A stretch of DNA of 64,000 nucleotides, from positions 5,270,001 to 5,334,000 of the forward strand of contig NZ_AP022596.1 in assembly GCF_010731895.1 (NCBI RefSeq). Direction: 5' to 3'. The position numbers and the translations under genes were made by a program. The notes beneath the pieces were generated by a model, which saw only the letters and a list, made by a program, of their open reading frames with translations, was not told the origin of the DNA and ran no database searches. Below, in pieces: positions 53,372 to 62,450 of this stretch. The stretch comes from Mycolicibacterium helvum (GTDB taxonomy: Bacteria > Actinomycetota > Actinomycetes > Mycobacteriales > Mycobacteriaceae). The first letter of the stretch is position 1. Each line of letters begins with the position of its first letter.

Positions 53372-54358
53372 TCAGTTCAGAACGGGCCCATCGGTTCGGC
53401 AGAAGCTGTGACACACGCGGTCTCGGATGATCATGTCGGTCGTCTCCGGATCGAACCAGCGATCGACCACGGCCCAGTGGACGGGGTGCATCAGGTAGGG
53501 CCCCATCAAGCCGTCCACATCGGTGAACTCCTGCTCGAAGACGTGAGTCCAGCCCGTGGTCCCGATCGCCTCGTCGACGCGGCTCAGTTGCCATGCCCGG
53601 ATGGTCGACACATATCTGGGCATCATCGCCAGTTCTTGCTCGAATGCGCTGACCTGCTCCGCCGGAACCTCGGGTGGCACACGGAGCAGCAACGCTCGGT
53701 ACACCGTGCCGGCGCCGCGACACAGGGGAGTTCCCCGATATGTCACACCGTTGACGTTGGTGATTGCCGGATCGCGAAGGGCATCATCGAAATTGCTTCG
53801 GGCCCAGGCATTCAGGTCCGCGAACCGAAGATGCACCAGGATGTCGCCGCCGTTGCGTGACCCCGACTCCGTTGGTTCGACCACGGCCCGCAGTGGCCCG
53901 CCGGCTTCGGCTGCCTTCCGTAATGCACTCAGTACCCGTGGGCGTTCCGGTTCGACCACATCCACCAACCGAGTGGCCCCGACCGTCGGGCTTCCATTGC
54001 GCGGGGCGGGCATCGGTGCTGAGGTCTCGGCGCGATCGATATCCTGGCTGCGCGTCGCGACGTTGCGGCTGCGCTCGACCACGAGCTCTGCGACATCCTC
54101 CCACCAGCGAGCGACCGTAGGATCGGGCCGAGCCCGCCAGGTCATCTGCCACCACGCTTGCGGGCTGGGCAATGACCAGGTGATCGTGACGACGTTGGGG
54201 CGGTCGTCGAACAGGATCGGTGGACTCACGAGTACATCGCGCAACTCCATGCCGCGGTCCCTGGCGCCGGGGGCGTAGCCGGACAGGTAGGAGTCGATGA
54301 AAGTCTGTGCGCAACCCGGGGCGGTGACCACGCGGTCGATGATGAACACCTCGGCCAT
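53372..54358 (-). CDS. Dabb-like (stress-responsive alpha/beta barrel) protein
   Basis: 328 residues. The C-terminal part (about 220-325), with RAWQLSRVDEAIGTTGWTHV, FEQEFTDVDGLMGPYLMHPVH and the closing VIDRWF-like VVDRWFDPETTD, matches the Dabb ferredoxin-like barrel. The N-terminal part (about 1-75) also has a ferredoxin-like look (FIIDRVVTAPG), so two or three such units may be joined. Related proteins act as small-molecule cyclases, monooxygenase-like enzymes or binding proteins. It is divergent from the Old Yellow Enzyme gene and converges with the SDR gene; function is unknown. Confidence 0.75.
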   Translation of the reverse strand: MAEVFIIDRVVTAPGCAQTFIDSYLSGYAPGARDRGMELRDVLVSPPILFDDRPNVVTITWSLPSPQAWWQMTWRARPDPTVARWWEDVAELVVERSRNVATRSQDIDRAETSAPMPAPRNGSPTVGATRLVDVVEPERPRVLSALRKAAEAGGPLRAVVEPTESGSRNGGDILVHLRFADLNAWARSNFDDALRDPAITNVNGVTYRGTPLCRGAGTVYRALLLRVPPEVPAEQVSAFEQELAMMPRYVSTIRAWQLSRVDEAIGTTGWTHVFEQEFTDVDGLMGPYLMHPVHWAVVDRWFDPETTDMIIRDRVCHSFCRTDGPVLN

Positions 54359-54459
54359 GGTCGCGACGCTACGGTCCGTGGCCGCGGTGTTCCGCAGCGG
54401 CTCCCAGCCAACGGGAAGCCACTGTTGACCGCACGTGGTCGCAGCGCGATCGTGATGCG

Positions 54460-55671
54460 ATGAGCGATCTGTTCAGCCCGGCGCGCCTTGGACCGGTGAC
54501 CCTGCGCAACCGAGTGATCAAGGCCGCCACCTCCGAAGGGCGCTCGCCGACCGGTGAGGTCACCGATGATTTGATCGCGTTCCACCTGACCTTCGCCGAG
54601 GGCGGTGTCGGAATGACGACAGTCGCCTACTGTTGTGTCTCGCCCCAGGGTGCGAGCGCGCCGGGTCAGATCGTAATGAGCAACGCGGCGCTTCCGGGTC
54701 TGCGCAGACTAACCGATGCCATACACGGAGCCGGTGCAGCGATATCGGCGCAACTCGGACACGCCGGAGTGGTGGCGCCGCGAAAGCTCACCGGCATCAC
54801 GGCGGTGGCCCCCAGTCGATTCGTCAATCCGACGTCCATGGCGTATTGCCGCGCCATCACAGTCGACGAAATCCGCACCGTCACCAAGCAATTCGGTCTC
54901 GCCGCTCAGGTCGCAATCGATGCCGGATTCGACGCGGTCGAACTGCATTTCGGTCATCTTTATCTGCCGAGCTCCTTTCTCAGCCCGCTCATCAATCGGC
55001 GAACAGATTCCTACGGCGGCAACATCGACAACCGTTCGCGGCTGGTCCGCGAGATCGCCCAGCACGTCCGTGAAGTGACGGGCGATCAGATCGCGGTGAT
55101 CGCCAAACTGGACATGGATGACGGTCTGCCCGGGAGCATTTGGATCGACGAGGCACTGCGGACCGCACAGCTACTCGACTCGGATGCCACCCTGGACGCG
55201 TTGGAACTGACCCAGGGTTCGTCGGTGTACAAGCCGATGTACCTGTTCCGAGGAGACGTGCCGGTCAAGGAGTTCGCCGGTGTCATGCCGCCCGCGTTGC
55301 GTCCGGCTGTTCGGCTGTTCGGCAAGCGGACGATGGGTGTGTATCCGTACCAGGACCTGTACATGCTGGATGCCGCGCGCCAATTCGTGCCGCTCATGCG
55401 CAACACCAAGCTCATCCTCCTTGGCGGCATCACTGAGCGCGAGCACTTGCAGACCGGGCGGTCCGAGGGTTTTGACTTCTTCGCGATGGGCCGAGCGCTC
55501 TTGCGTGAACCCGACCGCGTCAATTCGATGATTTCGCAACCCGATTCACGCAGTCGGTGCAACCACAACAACAAGTGCATGGTGACGGTCTTCGGCCGGA
55601 CGCATTGCGTGCTCGACCCGGTGCAACGGTACGGTGCGGTGGTGCCGTCAGCGTCCGAGCAACTCACCTAA
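54460..55671 (+). CDS. Old Yellow Enzyme-family NADH:flavin oxidoreductase
   Basis: 403 residues. It shows the OYE barrel elements SPARLGPVTLRNRVIKAAT (about residues 6-24), AQLGHAG, the active-site region VELHFGHLYLPSSFLSPLINRRTDSYGG (conserved N-x-R-x-D-x-Y-G-G near its end) and GRALLREPD. The usual catalytic His/Asn pair of enoate reductases reads H-F-G-H here. It also has C-terminal Cys (CNHNNKCMVTVFGRTHC), possibly for an Fe-S site as in 2,4-dienoyl-CoA reductase-like members. The 24-base 3' overlap with the esterase gene is convergent. It may reduce or dehydrogenate an enone in the pathway. Confidence 0.88.
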   Translation: MSDLFSPARLGPVTLRNRVIKAATSEGRSPTGEVTDDLIAFHLTFAEGGVGMTTVAYCCVSPQGASAPGQIVMSNAALPGLRRLTDAIHGAGAAISAQLGHAGVVAPRKLTGITAVAPSRFVNPTSMAYCRAITVDEIRTVTKQFGLAAQVAIDAGFDAVELHFGHLYLPSSFLSPLINRRTDSYGGNIDNRSRLVREIAQHVREVTGDQIAVIAKLDMDDGLPGSIWIDEALRTAQLLDSDATLDALELTQGSSVYKPMYLFRGDVPVKEFAGVMPPALRPAVRLFGKRTMGVYPYQDLYMLDAARQFVPLMRNTKLILLGGITEREHLQTGRSEGFDFFAMGRALLREPDRVNSMISQPDSRSRCNHNNKCMVTVFGRTHCVLDPVQRYGAVVPSASEQLT

Positions 55672-56571
55672 CGATCGGGCCGCATCCCGACGAGCCTGGT
55701 GGGCGAGGTCGAGCATCGGCATCGTCATGAAGCCATGGATGCCGCCCTCGAAAGAGCACCGCGTGGTGGGTGTCCCCGCCGCCGCCAATGCATTCGCATA
55801 GGCGATCCCTTCGTCGCGCAGTGGATCGTGGCCGGCCAGCACGACGACGGCCGCGGGTAGACCGGTCAGATCCGCCTGCAGTGGCGAGGCGTATGGATGC
55901 TGACGGTCTTCGACCGCAGGCACGTACTGATCCCAATACCACTGAAGCGCTGGGCGCGGGTTGTAGTAGCCGCGGCCGTAACGCCGGTAGGACTCGGTGT
56001 CGAAGTGGGCGGCGATCACTGGATACAGCAGCAACTGTGCGGCGATCGGCACGGAGTCACGATCTCGGGCCATCAACGTGGTGACTGCGGCAAGGTTTCC
56101 GCCTGCGCTGTCCCCGCCCACCGCGATCCGGCTGGGATCGCCGCCGAGTTCGGTGGCATGCGCCGCTGCCCACACGGTGGCGGCAAAGACGTCTTCGGCA
56201 GCGGTGGGCCATCGGTGTTCGGGAGCCAGCCGATAATCGACCGAGACCACCACGGCGGGAATCGAATTGGCAAGGTTGCGACACAACCCGTCGTGACTGT
56301 CGAGGTCGCAGAACACAAACCCGCCACCGTGGGCATACACGAGAATTGGCAGCGAGTCATCGGACTCGGGCCGGTAGATCCGGACACCCACGCTGCCACC
56401 CGCAACATCGATCTGGCGATCCACGACGTGGGACACCGGTTCGGGGTTCGGGTTGGGGACAAAACGGGCGCGGATCGCGGCGCGCACCTGCGCTCCCGTC
56501 ATCGTATGCACTGGCGGAAACCCCGAGTCCAGGGTTTCGATCAGACCCGCGATCTGAGGATCGAGAGTCAC
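55648..56571 (-). CDS. Alpha/beta-hydrolase, HSL-type esterase
   Basis: 307 residues, GTG start overlapping the IclR stop (GTGA). The oxyanion motif is YAHGGGFVFCD (HGGG), the nucleophile is in VGGDSAGGNLAA, the Asp is in GHDPLRDEG and the His in GGIHGFM. It is a typical bacterial HSL/acetyl-esterase-like enzyme. It is translationally coupled to the IclR regulator and lies in the block with two Baeyer-Villiger enzymes, so it may hydrolyse a lactone or ester intermediate. Substrate unproven. Confidence 0.9.
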   Translation of the reverse strand: MTLDPQIAGLIETLDSGFPPVHTMTGAQVRAAIRARFVPNPNPEPVSHVVDRQIDVAGGSVGVRIYRPESDDSLPILVYAHGGGFVFCDLDSHDGLCRNLANSIPAVVVSVDYRLAPEHRWPTAAEDVFAATVWAAAHATELGGDPSRIAVGGDSAGGNLAAVTTLMARDRDSVPIAAQLLLYPVIAAHFDTESYRRYGRGYYNPRPALQWYWDQYVPAVEDRQHPYASPLQADLTGLPAAVVVLAGHDPLRDEGIAYANALAAAGTPTTRCSFEGGIHGFMTMPMLDLAHQARRDAARSLGELLGR

Positions 56572-57413
56572 GCCGGCTGCAGCGATGCCGAATCCCGTCC
56601 CAAGGGTCGGGGAGCGGGGCCGACGCGTAGCGGGCGCAGGGACTGCAGTGTCGGCGCGACACGGTCGGCACCATCCTCAGCGCTACGCCAGATACCCATC
56701 GCAGTCATTCTCACCGGCGCGACCAATCGATTGTCGAAGGCCATCCGGTTCATAGGTCCGCAGACCGAGACGGCGGCGACCGCTTGGCCGGCCGGGCCGA
56801 TGGGGGCCGCCACACAGCCGAAGCCGGGCAGCGATTCCTCGCGCTCGAAAGCCACACCGTGCGCGCGGATCTTGGCCAACTCGGTGACCAGTTGGGGCGC
56901 TGTCGCGATCGAGAACCGGGTCTTGCGGTCGGTCAGGTCGACCTCCGTGATGTGGTTGTCGGCGAGGATCGCCTTTCCCACCGCCGTACAGTGTGCCGGC
57001 TGCCGACCGCCGACCCGGGTGGGAATCGCTCCGCCCATGTGGTCGCCGACCTTCTCCAGATACACAACATCGGATCCGTCGAGGACCGCCAGGTGCACAA
57101 CCAACCCCGTCGCTCGGTGCAGGTCACGCAACAATGGAATGGCGGCTCGGTGAATGCGGTCCTGGTGCAGAGCCAATGATCCCAGCTCGACCAGCCGCAT
57201 CCCGAGCTCGTAGTCGCGGCCGTCGCGGCGCAGCCAGCGCAACGCGACAAGACGCTCGAGCATGCGGTGCGCGGACGACCGCGGCAGGCCCGTTCGGCGC
57301 ACGATCTGGGCCAGCGTCAAGCGGCCCGGGCCGTCGAAAGAATCCAGCACCAGCGAAATCCGGTCAATGACGGCGCTGGGTGTCTCGCCCGCCTTCTCGA
57401 CAGCCATTGTCAT
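56568..57413 (-). CDS. IclR-family transcriptional regulator
   Basis: 281 residues; the ATG follows AGGAGG. The N-terminal winged helix (about residues 13-75, TLAQIVRRTGLPRSSAHRMLERLVAL) is followed by the IclR effector domain (about 90-250), with HCTAVGKAILA and a C-terminal PLRVGPAPRPLGR tail. A perfect palindrome lies 36 bases upstream of its start. It probably senses an aromatic or keto-acid intermediate and controls this block, including itself and the esterase. Confidence 0.9.
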   Translation of the reverse strand: MTMAVEKAGETPSAVIDRISLVLDSFDGPGRLTLAQIVRRTGLPRSSAHRMLERLVALRWLRRDGRDYELGMRLVELGSLALHQDRIHRAAIPLLRDLHRATGLVVHLAVLDGSDVVYLEKVGDHMGGAIPTRVGGRQPAHCTAVGKAILADNHITEVDLTDRKTRFSIATAPQLVTELAKIRAHGVAFEREESLPGFGCVAAPIGPAGQAVAAVSVCGPMNRMAFDNRLVAPVRMTAMGIWRSAEDGADRVAPTLQSLRPLRVGPAPRPLGRDSASLQPA

Positions 57414-57449
57414 GAGGGCCTCCTAGCTTCAGCATCATGCCAACCAGGC

Positions 57450-57468
57450 ATATGACTATTAGTCATAT
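57450..57468. promoter_or_regulatory. 19-bp perfect palindrome upstream of the IclR gene
   Basis: ATATGACTA (57450-57458) and TAGTCATAT (57460-57468) are exact reverse complements around a single T. The AT-rich element sits 36 bases before the IclR start, in the 189-base gap between the flavoprotein stop and the IclR gene. It is a strong candidate operator for autoregulation. I did not find a second exact copy in this window. Confidence 0.65.
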
Positions 57469-57602
57469 AGTTTTAGCACAGGGATGTGCTCGCTGTCACA
57501 TGAAACGCCGTGAGAAGTTGGCGGTCACCGCGAGAGCCCGCGGCAGAGTGCAGCACGCACTCACCACCGCCAGGTGGGAGAGGAGAGCTCGGTCTGGTCG
57601 AG

Positions 57603-59072
57603 CTACGCGCTCGACGCCGCACTACCCGCGCGACGGCCATAGAAACTGCCGTCACCGAGTGAGATACCGCTGGCGTAACCCCACGCCGCAAGCCCCGCGG
57701 TACAGCGCCCCGCCGCGAACAGTCCGGGGATGGGGTTCCCGCTGACATGCAGTACTTCGCCGTCCAAAGAGGTCATCAGTCCGCCGAGGGTGAAACCGCC
57801 GCAGCTCGCCCGCAGGTCGATCGCGCCGACCGGGGTCCCGACGGGCTTGATCCACTCCGGCTTCTTGTGCAGCAACGGATCCTCGCCGCGGGCGGCCGAC
57901 TCGTTATAGGCCCCGATCGTCGCCTGCAGCGAGCCGACCGGCAGACCGATCTCGGCCTCGAGCTCGGCGACCGTCTCGCACACCCACGTCGCGGGCCGCT
58001 TGAGCACCGGGGTGGCCGAGATCGCGGCCATCGCGTGCTCTTGTGCGTCACCGTCGATGATCAGGTAGGCGGTGTCATCTTGTCGGTACAGCGTCAGCTG
58101 ACCGATCCGGCCGGAATACATGTCCTCAGGGACATACCGCTGGCCGAGGGCGTTGACGAGTACGCCACGGACGGTCTGCTGTGGATCGATCAGGAACGCC
58201 ACCTCGGTGGCATCCATGTGCGCGAGGTCGGCGCCGAGTGCCTGCGCCATCCGGATCGCCCGCCCGTCGTGCTGTTCGATCGACGCAGCGGGGCGTCCCG
58301 CGATAGCGGGTGCAAACTGCTTGACCATCGACTCGCTGTGGGCGAAGCTGCCCGCCGCCAACATGACCCCGCGCCGGGCGCGCACCCGCACCGGCCCGCC
58401 ATACTGCTTCGCGATCACGCCCGACACCCGACCGTCGGACTCGACGACCAGCGTCTGGGCCCGCACGTCATAGATCGCTCGTACGCCGAGCGACGTCGCG
58501 GTCTCGACCAGCGGCTTCATCAACATGAAACCGCCGCTCTTCTCGCCGGCAACTTTCCCGGCCATCTGCGGGATGTGCCCGCGCGGAGCGGGTTCGGCGA
58601 TCATGTTGAACGGGTAAGCGTTCTCGCCGCCGGTGAACATCAGACCCTGATCGCCGGGCGGCTCCCAGCCGGGCTCTCCCCAGAACTCCGGCTTGAACGG
58701 CACTCCGCAGTCGGTGAGCCAGTCGAAGTGGCCGAGGCTGCCCTCGCAGTAGTCGGCGATGCGAGCCTCATCGGCGCCCGGCCCCATCGCGACATTGAGG
58801 AAGGCCGCCATGTTCGCCGGGGAATCCTCGAAACCACAGGCCTTCTGGATCGGCGTGCCGCCGCCGAGGTAGATGAACCCACCCGCCATTGCCGCGGCGC
58901 CGCCCCACGATCCGGTGCGTTCGAGCACCAGGACATCGGCGCCGGAGCGCGCTGCCTCCACCGCAGCCGCCGCACCCGCGATGCCGTAGCCGACGATGAC
59001 CACGTCGGCCTCATGGTCCCAGTGGTCGATCGACGATGCGGGAACCGGGCTGACGTCATCTTCGACTGTCAT
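57603..59072 (-). CDS. FAD-dependent oxidoreductase of the KstD/fumarate-reductase superfamily
   Basis: 489 residues from the ATG at 59072, overlapping the dioxygenase stop (ATGA); the longer frame to 59198 has no family character. The FAD motif is VVIVGYGIAGAAAAVEAARSG (core GxGxxG as GYGIAG), then GGAAAMAGGFIYLGGGTPIQ. The C-terminal end reads AAWGYASGISLGDG, lacking the Tyr-Pro-Gly-x-Gly element seen in the two other KstD-like proteins of this window. It is therefore a different subgroup, perhaps acting on a dihydro or ketone intermediate. It is co-transcribed with HsaC- and HsaA-like genes. Confidence 0.87.
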   Translation of the reverse strand: MTVEDDVSPVPASSIDHWDHEADVVIVGYGIAGAAAAVEAARSGADVLVLERTGSWGGAAAMAGGFIYLGGGTPIQKACGFEDSPANMAAFLNVAMGPGADEARIADYCEGSLGHFDWLTDCGVPFKPEFWGEPGWEPPGDQGLMFTGGENAYPFNMIAEPAPRGHIPQMAGKVAGEKSGGFMLMKPLVETATSLGVRAIYDVRAQTLVVESDGRVSGVIAKQYGGPVRVRARRGVMLAAGSFAHSESMVKQFAPAIAGRPAASIEQHDGRAIRMAQALGADLAHMDATEVAFLIDPQQTVRGVLVNALGQRYVPEDMYSGRIGQLTLYRQDDTAYLIIDGDAQEHAMAAISATPVLKRPATWVCETVAELEAEIGLPVGSLQATIGAYNESAARGEDPLLHKKPEWIKPVGTPVGAIDLRASCGGFTLGGLMTSLDGEVLHVSGNPIPGLFAAGRCTAGLAAWGYASGISLGDGSFYGRRAGSAASSA

Positions 59073-59977
59073 GGACGCATGGCCGCCGGAAGGTCGGACA
59101 CCCACTGATGCCCCCAGTAGCTGTCGGCGGTGATTTCCTCTGCGGTGTAGTACATTTCGTCGACGCGCATCCCTTCGGTGCCGAATTCGATGTCCCAATC
59201 GCCCGGCGCGCGCACGTAGAACGACACCATCTTGTCGTTGGTGTGCCGACCCAGGGTCGACGATAGTGCAAAGCCCTCGGCGTCGACCCGATCTAGCGCC
59301 TGACCCACTGCGTCGAGCGAGTCGACTTCGACCATCAGGTGGATCAGCCCGGGATCGCGAACCGTCTGCGCGGGGCAGATCGCCAAACTGTGGTGACGTT
59401 GGTTGACACCCATGAACCGCACCCGGATCGGGCCGAATTCGGGCGGCGCGGGGACCCGGAATGCGCCGCGGGACTTGAACCCCAGGACGTCGGTGTAGAA
59501 GGCGAACGCTCCGTCGACGTCGAGGGCGGGCAGCACGACGTGGCCCAGTCCCTGATTGCCGGTGACGAAACGCGCGCCGAACGGGGTCACGACAGGGGAG
59601 TGGTCGAGGACCGCGCCGTGGAAGACCTCCAGCGAGGTTCCGGCGGGATCGTCGAAGGCGATCGCTTCCTCAACACGCCTGCTGTCTGCTTCATCCAGTG
59701 ACAGTTGCTTGAAGGGAACACCGGCGGAATCGAGGGAAGTTTTGACCCGCTCCAGGTCGGCATGGTCGCGCACCTCCCATCCGACCGTGACGATTTTGTC
59801 CACATCACCGGGCACGACGATGATGCGCGCGGCTCGTTCGTCCATCCGTAGATACAGCGCTGACGCATCGGAACCCTTGCCCTGGGCAAAACCGAGGACG
59901 CCGAATGCGAAATGTCGCCAGCGTTCGATATCGGAGGCGGCAACGGTGACGTAGCCGAGGCCTTTGATGAGACTCAT
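59069..59977 (-). CDS. Extradiol dioxygenase, HsaC/BphC type
   Basis: 302 residues, ATG with AGGAG upstream. Two vicinal-oxygen-chelate domains (about residues 1-130 and 140-290) are present. The Fe(II) ligands match the family: His146 (GHVVL), His213 (LIHLMVE) and Glu264 (DIEFG). The catalytic His196 (HHSLA) and His245 (LGRHTND) are also present. Length and the H-H-E layout match HsaC, which cleaves the catechol ring of 3,4-DHSA in steroid breakdown, and BphC. The pairing with an HsaA-like gene 10 bases upstream supports a steroid- or polycycle-type catechol substrate, though a classical aromatic is possible. Confidence 0.92.
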   Translation of the reverse strand: MSLIKGLGYVTVAASDIERWRHFAFGVLGFAQGKGSDASALYLRMDERAARIIVVPGDVDKIVTVGWEVRDHADLERVKTSLDSAGVPFKQLSLDEADSRRVEEAIAFDDPAGTSLEVFHGAVLDHSPVVTPFGARFVTGNQGLGHVVLPALDVDGAFAFYTDVLGFKSRGAFRVPAPPEFGPIRVRFMGVNQRHHSLAICPAQTVRDPGLIHLMVEVDSLDAVGQALDRVDAEGFALSSTLGRHTNDKMVSFYVRAPGDWDIEFGTEGMRVDEMYYTAEEITADSYWGHQWVSDLPAAMRP

Positions 59978-59987
59978 GTTTCTCCTG

Positions 59988-61172
59988 TCAGATCATCGCC
60001 CGGAGCGGCCCCTGCGGGTCCACGCCCAGCGAGCTCAGGGCGGCGGCGTGGTAGACCGTTCCGGGAACGTGGATCGCGTGCGCCTGCCCGACGTGCACAT
60101 CACGCCAATACCGTTGCAGCGGTTTGTCCATGCGTGCAGCATTGCCGCCGCACCGCGCGAAGATCTCGTCGACCGCGGACACCGCGCGCCACACCGCGCG
60201 GACCTGGGTACGGCGACCCGCCGCTCGGTCCTCGAAAGACACCTCCTTGCCGGCGTCGACCATGTCGTAGATGCGGTCGGCGTTGGCGAGCAATTCCTGG
60301 CGGGCGGCGTTGATGTCGGCGGCCGCCTCGCCGATGGCATACATGACGTAGGGGTCGTCCTTGATCGCTACTCCGCTGGCGCTCACGCGCTCCCGCTGAT
60401 AGTCCAGTGCGGCGGCCAGTGCACCTTCGGCGATGCCGATGGTGGCCGAGGAGATGCCCAGCGGGAACATCGTCGACCACGGCATCAGGTACAGCGTCTC
60501 GGTCATCCCGGCTTCCCGCTGAGCGGTGCCATCCATCACTTTCATCGCGTCCATCGTGCGATAGGACGGTACGAAGGCGTCCTTGACGATGACGTCCTTG
60601 GACCCGGTGCCACGTAGTCCCACCACATTCCAGGAGTCCTCGACGATGGTGTAGTCCTTGCGCGGCAGGATCATGTGCAGCATCTGCGGGGGCATCAGGG
60701 GCTTGCCGTCGGTGTCGCCGAGCATCGCACCCAGGAAGATCCAGTCACAGTGGTCGGTCCCGGAGCTGAACTGCCAGCGGCCGTTGAAGATGTAGCCGCC
60801 GTCGACCGGCCGGGCGACGCCCTGCGGGGCGTATGGCGAGGCCACCCAAGTATCGACGTCGTCGGCCCAGATCTCCTCGGCGACCCGCGGGTCGGCGTAG
60901 GCCAGTTGATAGGGATGCACGCCGACGACGCCGTTGATCCAACCCGCGGACGGATCGAGCGCGGCAGTGGCCATGACCGTCTCAGCGAATTCGCGCGGAT
61001 GAACTTCCAGCCCGCCGTGGATCCTCGGCTGAAGCAGGCGGATGTTGCCCGCCGACTTCATCAGCTTCACGGTCTCGTCGGTGAGCTTGCCGGCCTTCTC
61101 GCCCTCAGTTCCCTGGCCGCGCAGTTCCTCGGCGACCTGGCGCACCCGGTCGATTACCCGCTCAGTCATCAT
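59988..61172 (-). CDS. Flavin-dependent monooxygenase oxygenase component, HsaA-like
   Basis: 394 residues with an ACAD-like fold: LMKSAGNIRLLQPRIHGG near the N-terminus, FNGRWQFSSGTDHCDWIFLGA (central) and VGLRGTGSKDVIVKDAFVP. This is the HsaA/HpaH-type FADH2-using group D monooxygenase, not a dehydrogenase. HsaA ortho-hydroxylates 3-HSA with reduced flavin from HsaB. No HsaB-like flavin reductase gene adjoins it; the next gene is a KshB-like reductase. Two ATG codons (61172 and 61169) are possible starts. Confidence 0.88.
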   Translation of the reverse strand: MMTERVIDRVRQVAEELRGQGTEGEKAGKLTDETVKLMKSAGNIRLLQPRIHGGLEVHPREFAETVMATAALDPSAGWINGVVGVHPYQLAYADPRVAEEIWADDVDTWVASPYAPQGVARPVDGGYIFNGRWQFSSGTDHCDWIFLGAMLGDTDGKPLMPPQMLHMILPRKDYTIVEDSWNVVGLRGTGSKDVIVKDAFVPSYRTMDAMKVMDGTAQREAGMTETLYLMPWSTMFPLGISSATIGIAEGALAAALDYQRERVSASGVAIKDDPYVMYAIGEAAADINAARQELLANADRIYDMVDAGKEVSFEDRAAGRRTQVRAVWRAVSAVDEIFARCGGNAARMDKPLQRYWRDVHVGQAHAIHVPGTVYHAAALSSLGVDPQGPLRAMI

Positions 61173-61268
61173 CTGGTCCTATCGTCGCTGGGTGCTGTCG
61201 ATGGTGTACCGGTGGGGCGGGGATTGCGGCAACGGTTCCCGGTCAGCGGAAAGCGGTTGTCGGCAGGC

Positions 61269-62348
61269 TCAGAACTCAATGTGCAGATCGTCGGAGACCG
61301 GCCGCGCCTGGCAGGCCAGGATCAGACCGTCGGCAAGATCCTCGGGCTCGAGAATGTCGCAGGTGGCCATGTCCACCTCGCCGCGCACCACGGTCGCCGC
61401 GCACGACCCGCAACGGCCCTCCTTGCATGAGTAGGGCACGTCGACGCCCGCGGCGATCATGGTATCCACCAGGGTCGCTTGTCGCGGCCATCGCAATCGG
61501 TGGCTCTCGCCGTTCAGGTCGAGGAGCACGCTGACGGCGTCACCATCGTCGGGACCGCCGTGCGACGCTGCGACATCGTCGGTGAACGGGTCACCCGACA
61601 GTGACTGGAAGATTTCGAGGTGGACCCGTTCGCGTGCCACGCCCGCCTCGGCGAGAGTGTCTTTGACCATCGCCATGAACGGCGCAGGCCCACAGATGAA
61701 CGACTGCAACGTGGCAGAACCTGCCAGAACCGTTTGGGTGAACCCACTCATCTGGGCGCGAGTGGGAAGACCTTGGACGGATTCCAGCCAGTGCAGCACC
61801 GTCAATCTCCCGGCGTACCGCGCGGCCAGTTCGCGCAACTCGTCGGCGAAAATCACCGAGCGTTCATCGCGGTTCGCATAGCACAGCACCACTCTGCCCG
61901 TACCCGCTGCCAGCACGGATTTCAGAATCGACATGACAGGCGTGATACCGCTGCCAGCCGCCCACAGCAGGAAGTCCTCATCGAGGTCGGCCGGAGTGAA
62001 CACCCCCGAAGGCGGTAGCACTTCGATGGAGTCGCCAGCAGATACGTTGTCGCACAGCCAGTTCGATGCGTATCCGTCGGCCGTCCGTTTCACCGTGACC
62101 TTGGGTGCGGAATCGGTGTGCGGCGAGCTCGCCAGCGAATAGCAGCGTGCCACCGACCCGGTCTGTCGGCTGGGCACTCGAAGTGTCAGGAACTGTCCGG
62201 GCCGATAGCGAAACCGTTCACGGTGGTCGTCGGGGATCTCGAACACCAGCGACGTCGCGTCAGCGCCCTCCGGTATGACATCGGCTACCGTCACCATCAC
62301 ACCCCGTCCCGGGATGACCACTTCACTGCCGTTGTCGACGTTGGGCAT
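61269..62348 (-). CDS. KshB/HmpX-type ferredoxin-NAD(P)H reductase
   Basis: 359 residues. An FAD-binding N-terminal domain (about 15-115) with RCYSLASSP, an NAD domain with ICGPAPFM (about 225-232), and a C-terminal plant-type [2Fe-2S] ferredoxin with Cys308, Cys313, Cys316 and Cys346 (CX4CX2CX29C) follow the layout of KshB. It passes electrons from NADH to a Rieske oxygenase. No KshA gene adjoins it, but one is at 20805-21950. In this block it may also feed another oxygenase. It is divergent from the second Baeyer-Villiger gene across about 100 bases. Confidence 0.9.
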   Translation of the reverse strand: MPNVDNGSEVVIPGRGVMVTVADVIPEGADATSLVFEIPDDHRERFRYRPGQFLTLRVPSRQTGSVARCYSLASSPHTDSAPKVTVKRTADGYASNWLCDNVSAGDSIEVLPPSGVFTPADLDEDFLLWAAGSGITPVMSILKSVLAAGTGRVVLCYANRDERSVIFADELRELAARYAGRLTVLHWLESVQGLPTRAQMSGFTQTVLAGSATLQSFICGPAPFMAMVKDTLAEAGVARERVHLEIFQSLSGDPFTDDVAASHGGPDDGDAVSVLLDLNGESHRLRWPRQATLVDTMIAAGVDVPYSCKEGRCGSCAATVVRGEVDMATCDILEPEDLADGLILACQARPVSDDLHIEF

Positions 62349-62450
62349 GGGATTGATTCTCCGGCGCGATGGCCGGTAGCCGCCGTCTTGGCGTCCGGTG
62401 ACCGGGAGGGACCTCGTACGGAAGTCTCAGGACCGCTTACCGTTCGGCGC

